IMG/VR virus record: IMGVR_UViG_3300002161_000383
Coordinates: 478 to 23,781 of that record
Strand: one strand, 5' to 3'
DNA length: 23,304 nucleotides
Origin: a virus
The position numbers and the translations under genes were made by a program. Shown here piece by piece: positions 22,885 through 23,304 of this stretch. How positions within the stretch are numbered: position 1 is the first letter of the stretch; each line of letters opens with the position of its first letter. The notes below the pieces were generated by a model. That model worked only from the letters and a program-made list of their open reading frames with translations. It was not told where the DNA came from and did no database searches.

Positions 22885-23304
22885 TTACTCCTTGATGCCA
22901 TGCGCCCGCTCGATGGCTTGGGCAAATGCCGTTGGCGAACCGGCAGTTCTAAACAAGCTATAGATCTCCTCCTCACTGAGCGGCTTGCGCTGGGGTGGGG
23001 TGGTGAGATGGATTTGCACAACCCTACGCGCAGCCTCGTACCCCTCATGCCATTGAGTCTCAGGCTCGCCGTCATCTCGGTTTGCCCACTTGTGCAGCCA
23101 ATCCAGCGCCACCGGCTCAGGCTTGCGCACCGGCTCTGCTTTCTTGACGCTGTAAACAGTTAACAACACATCCGTTGATGCCTGCCCCAGCGGGTGCTTA
23201 CGCTCACAGTTCAAACAGCAGTCACCGGGGATCAAGGTCTTCCAGCCGCACACCTCGCAAAGCTCCAGCGATGTCTGCTCAAGATCTGCCAGCTTTCGGT
23301 CCAG
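22885..23304 (-). CDS. Zinc-ribbon early protein, 5'-truncated by the window
   Basis: The frame is open from the window edge to TAA 22887-22885, giving 139 visible residues. The start lies outside; a GTG at 23253 would cut through the first CxxC pair and is unlikely. C16, C19, C30 and C33 (CEVCGW, CCLNC) form a probable zinc ribbon. Then comes a basic Pro-rich stretch, a WHEGYEAARRVV helix, and a C-terminal LSEEEIYSLFRTAG / FAQAIERAHGI segment. The latter is a pattern I recognise as a recurrent C-terminal module of unnamed phage early proteins. No function is known to me. Confidence 0.8.
   Translation of the reverse strand: MDRKLADLEQTSLELCEVCGWKTLIPGDCCLNCERKHPLGQASTDVLLTVYSVKKAEPVRKPEPVALDWLHKWANRDDGEPETQWHEGYEAARRVVQIHLTTPPQRKPLSEEEIYSLFRTAGSPTAFAQAIERAHGIKE
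22888..22893 (-). promoter_or_regulatory. Shine-Dalgarno AAGGAG formed by the upstream gene's last Lys-Glu codons
   Basis: AAGGAG ends six bases before ATG 22881 and is itself the AAG GAG preceding the TAA of the upstream gene, so the two genes are tightly packed and probably coupled. Confidence 0.75.

Overview
The window looks like part of a tailed double-stranded DNA phage (Caudoviricetes) genome. It has two opposing arms: a rightward virion arm (1-10511) and a leftward replication and early-gene arm (10589-23304). The arms converge on a short intergenic zone with a rho-independent terminator at about 10510-10536. Genes are tightly packed, with ATGA, GTGA and TAATG start/stop overlaps and strong Shine-Dalgarno sites, so a Gram-negative bacterial host is likely. 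The host cannot be named from the sequence. No tRNA, CRISPR array, integrase or insertion sequence was seen. No gene-free stretch exceeds 300 bases.

Virion arm: (i) the end of a repeat-rich protein (22 LAPT tetrapeptides, then PPTTV/PPTTA units); (ii) a 546-aa protein with a poly-glycine run and a motif common in uncultured phage virion proteins; (iii) a 555-aa Ala/Pro-rich and helical protein; (iv) a 2097-aa giant protein with a HELGH zinc-metalloprotease motif, proline-rich linkers and hydrophobic segments. By layout (iii) and (iv) resemble internal virion or ejection proteins.

Replication arm, in transcription order (right to left): three small Cys-rich proteins, a DUF3310 protein, a GT-A glycosyltransferase resembling the GlcNAc family PF11397, a family A DNA polymerase split by an intein, a small hypothetical protein, a Cas4/RecB-like nuclease with four Fe-S-type cysteines, a minimal HNH-like protein, an SNF2-type helicase, a coiled-coil protein, an excisionase-like HTH protein, a putative ssDNA-binding protein, a primase-helicase fusion (AEP/RepB-type primase plus DUF927-like ATPase), and a small conserved protein. 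Together these could supply priming, unwinding, synthesis, ssDNA protection and end processing.

The most striking object is in the polymerase. A 284-aa intein (18791-19642, minus strand) interrupts motif B (the O-helix). It has intact splicing motifs but no in-frame endonuclease. A complete zinc-knuckle plus HNH endonuclease gene (18792-19550) lies wholly inside the intein DNA in the -1 frame. Its recognisable core fills the gap between the two splicing half-domains, and its TAA stop is formed by the obligatory C-terminal His-Asn codons (CAT AAC). This looks like a dual-coding, out-of-frame homing element.
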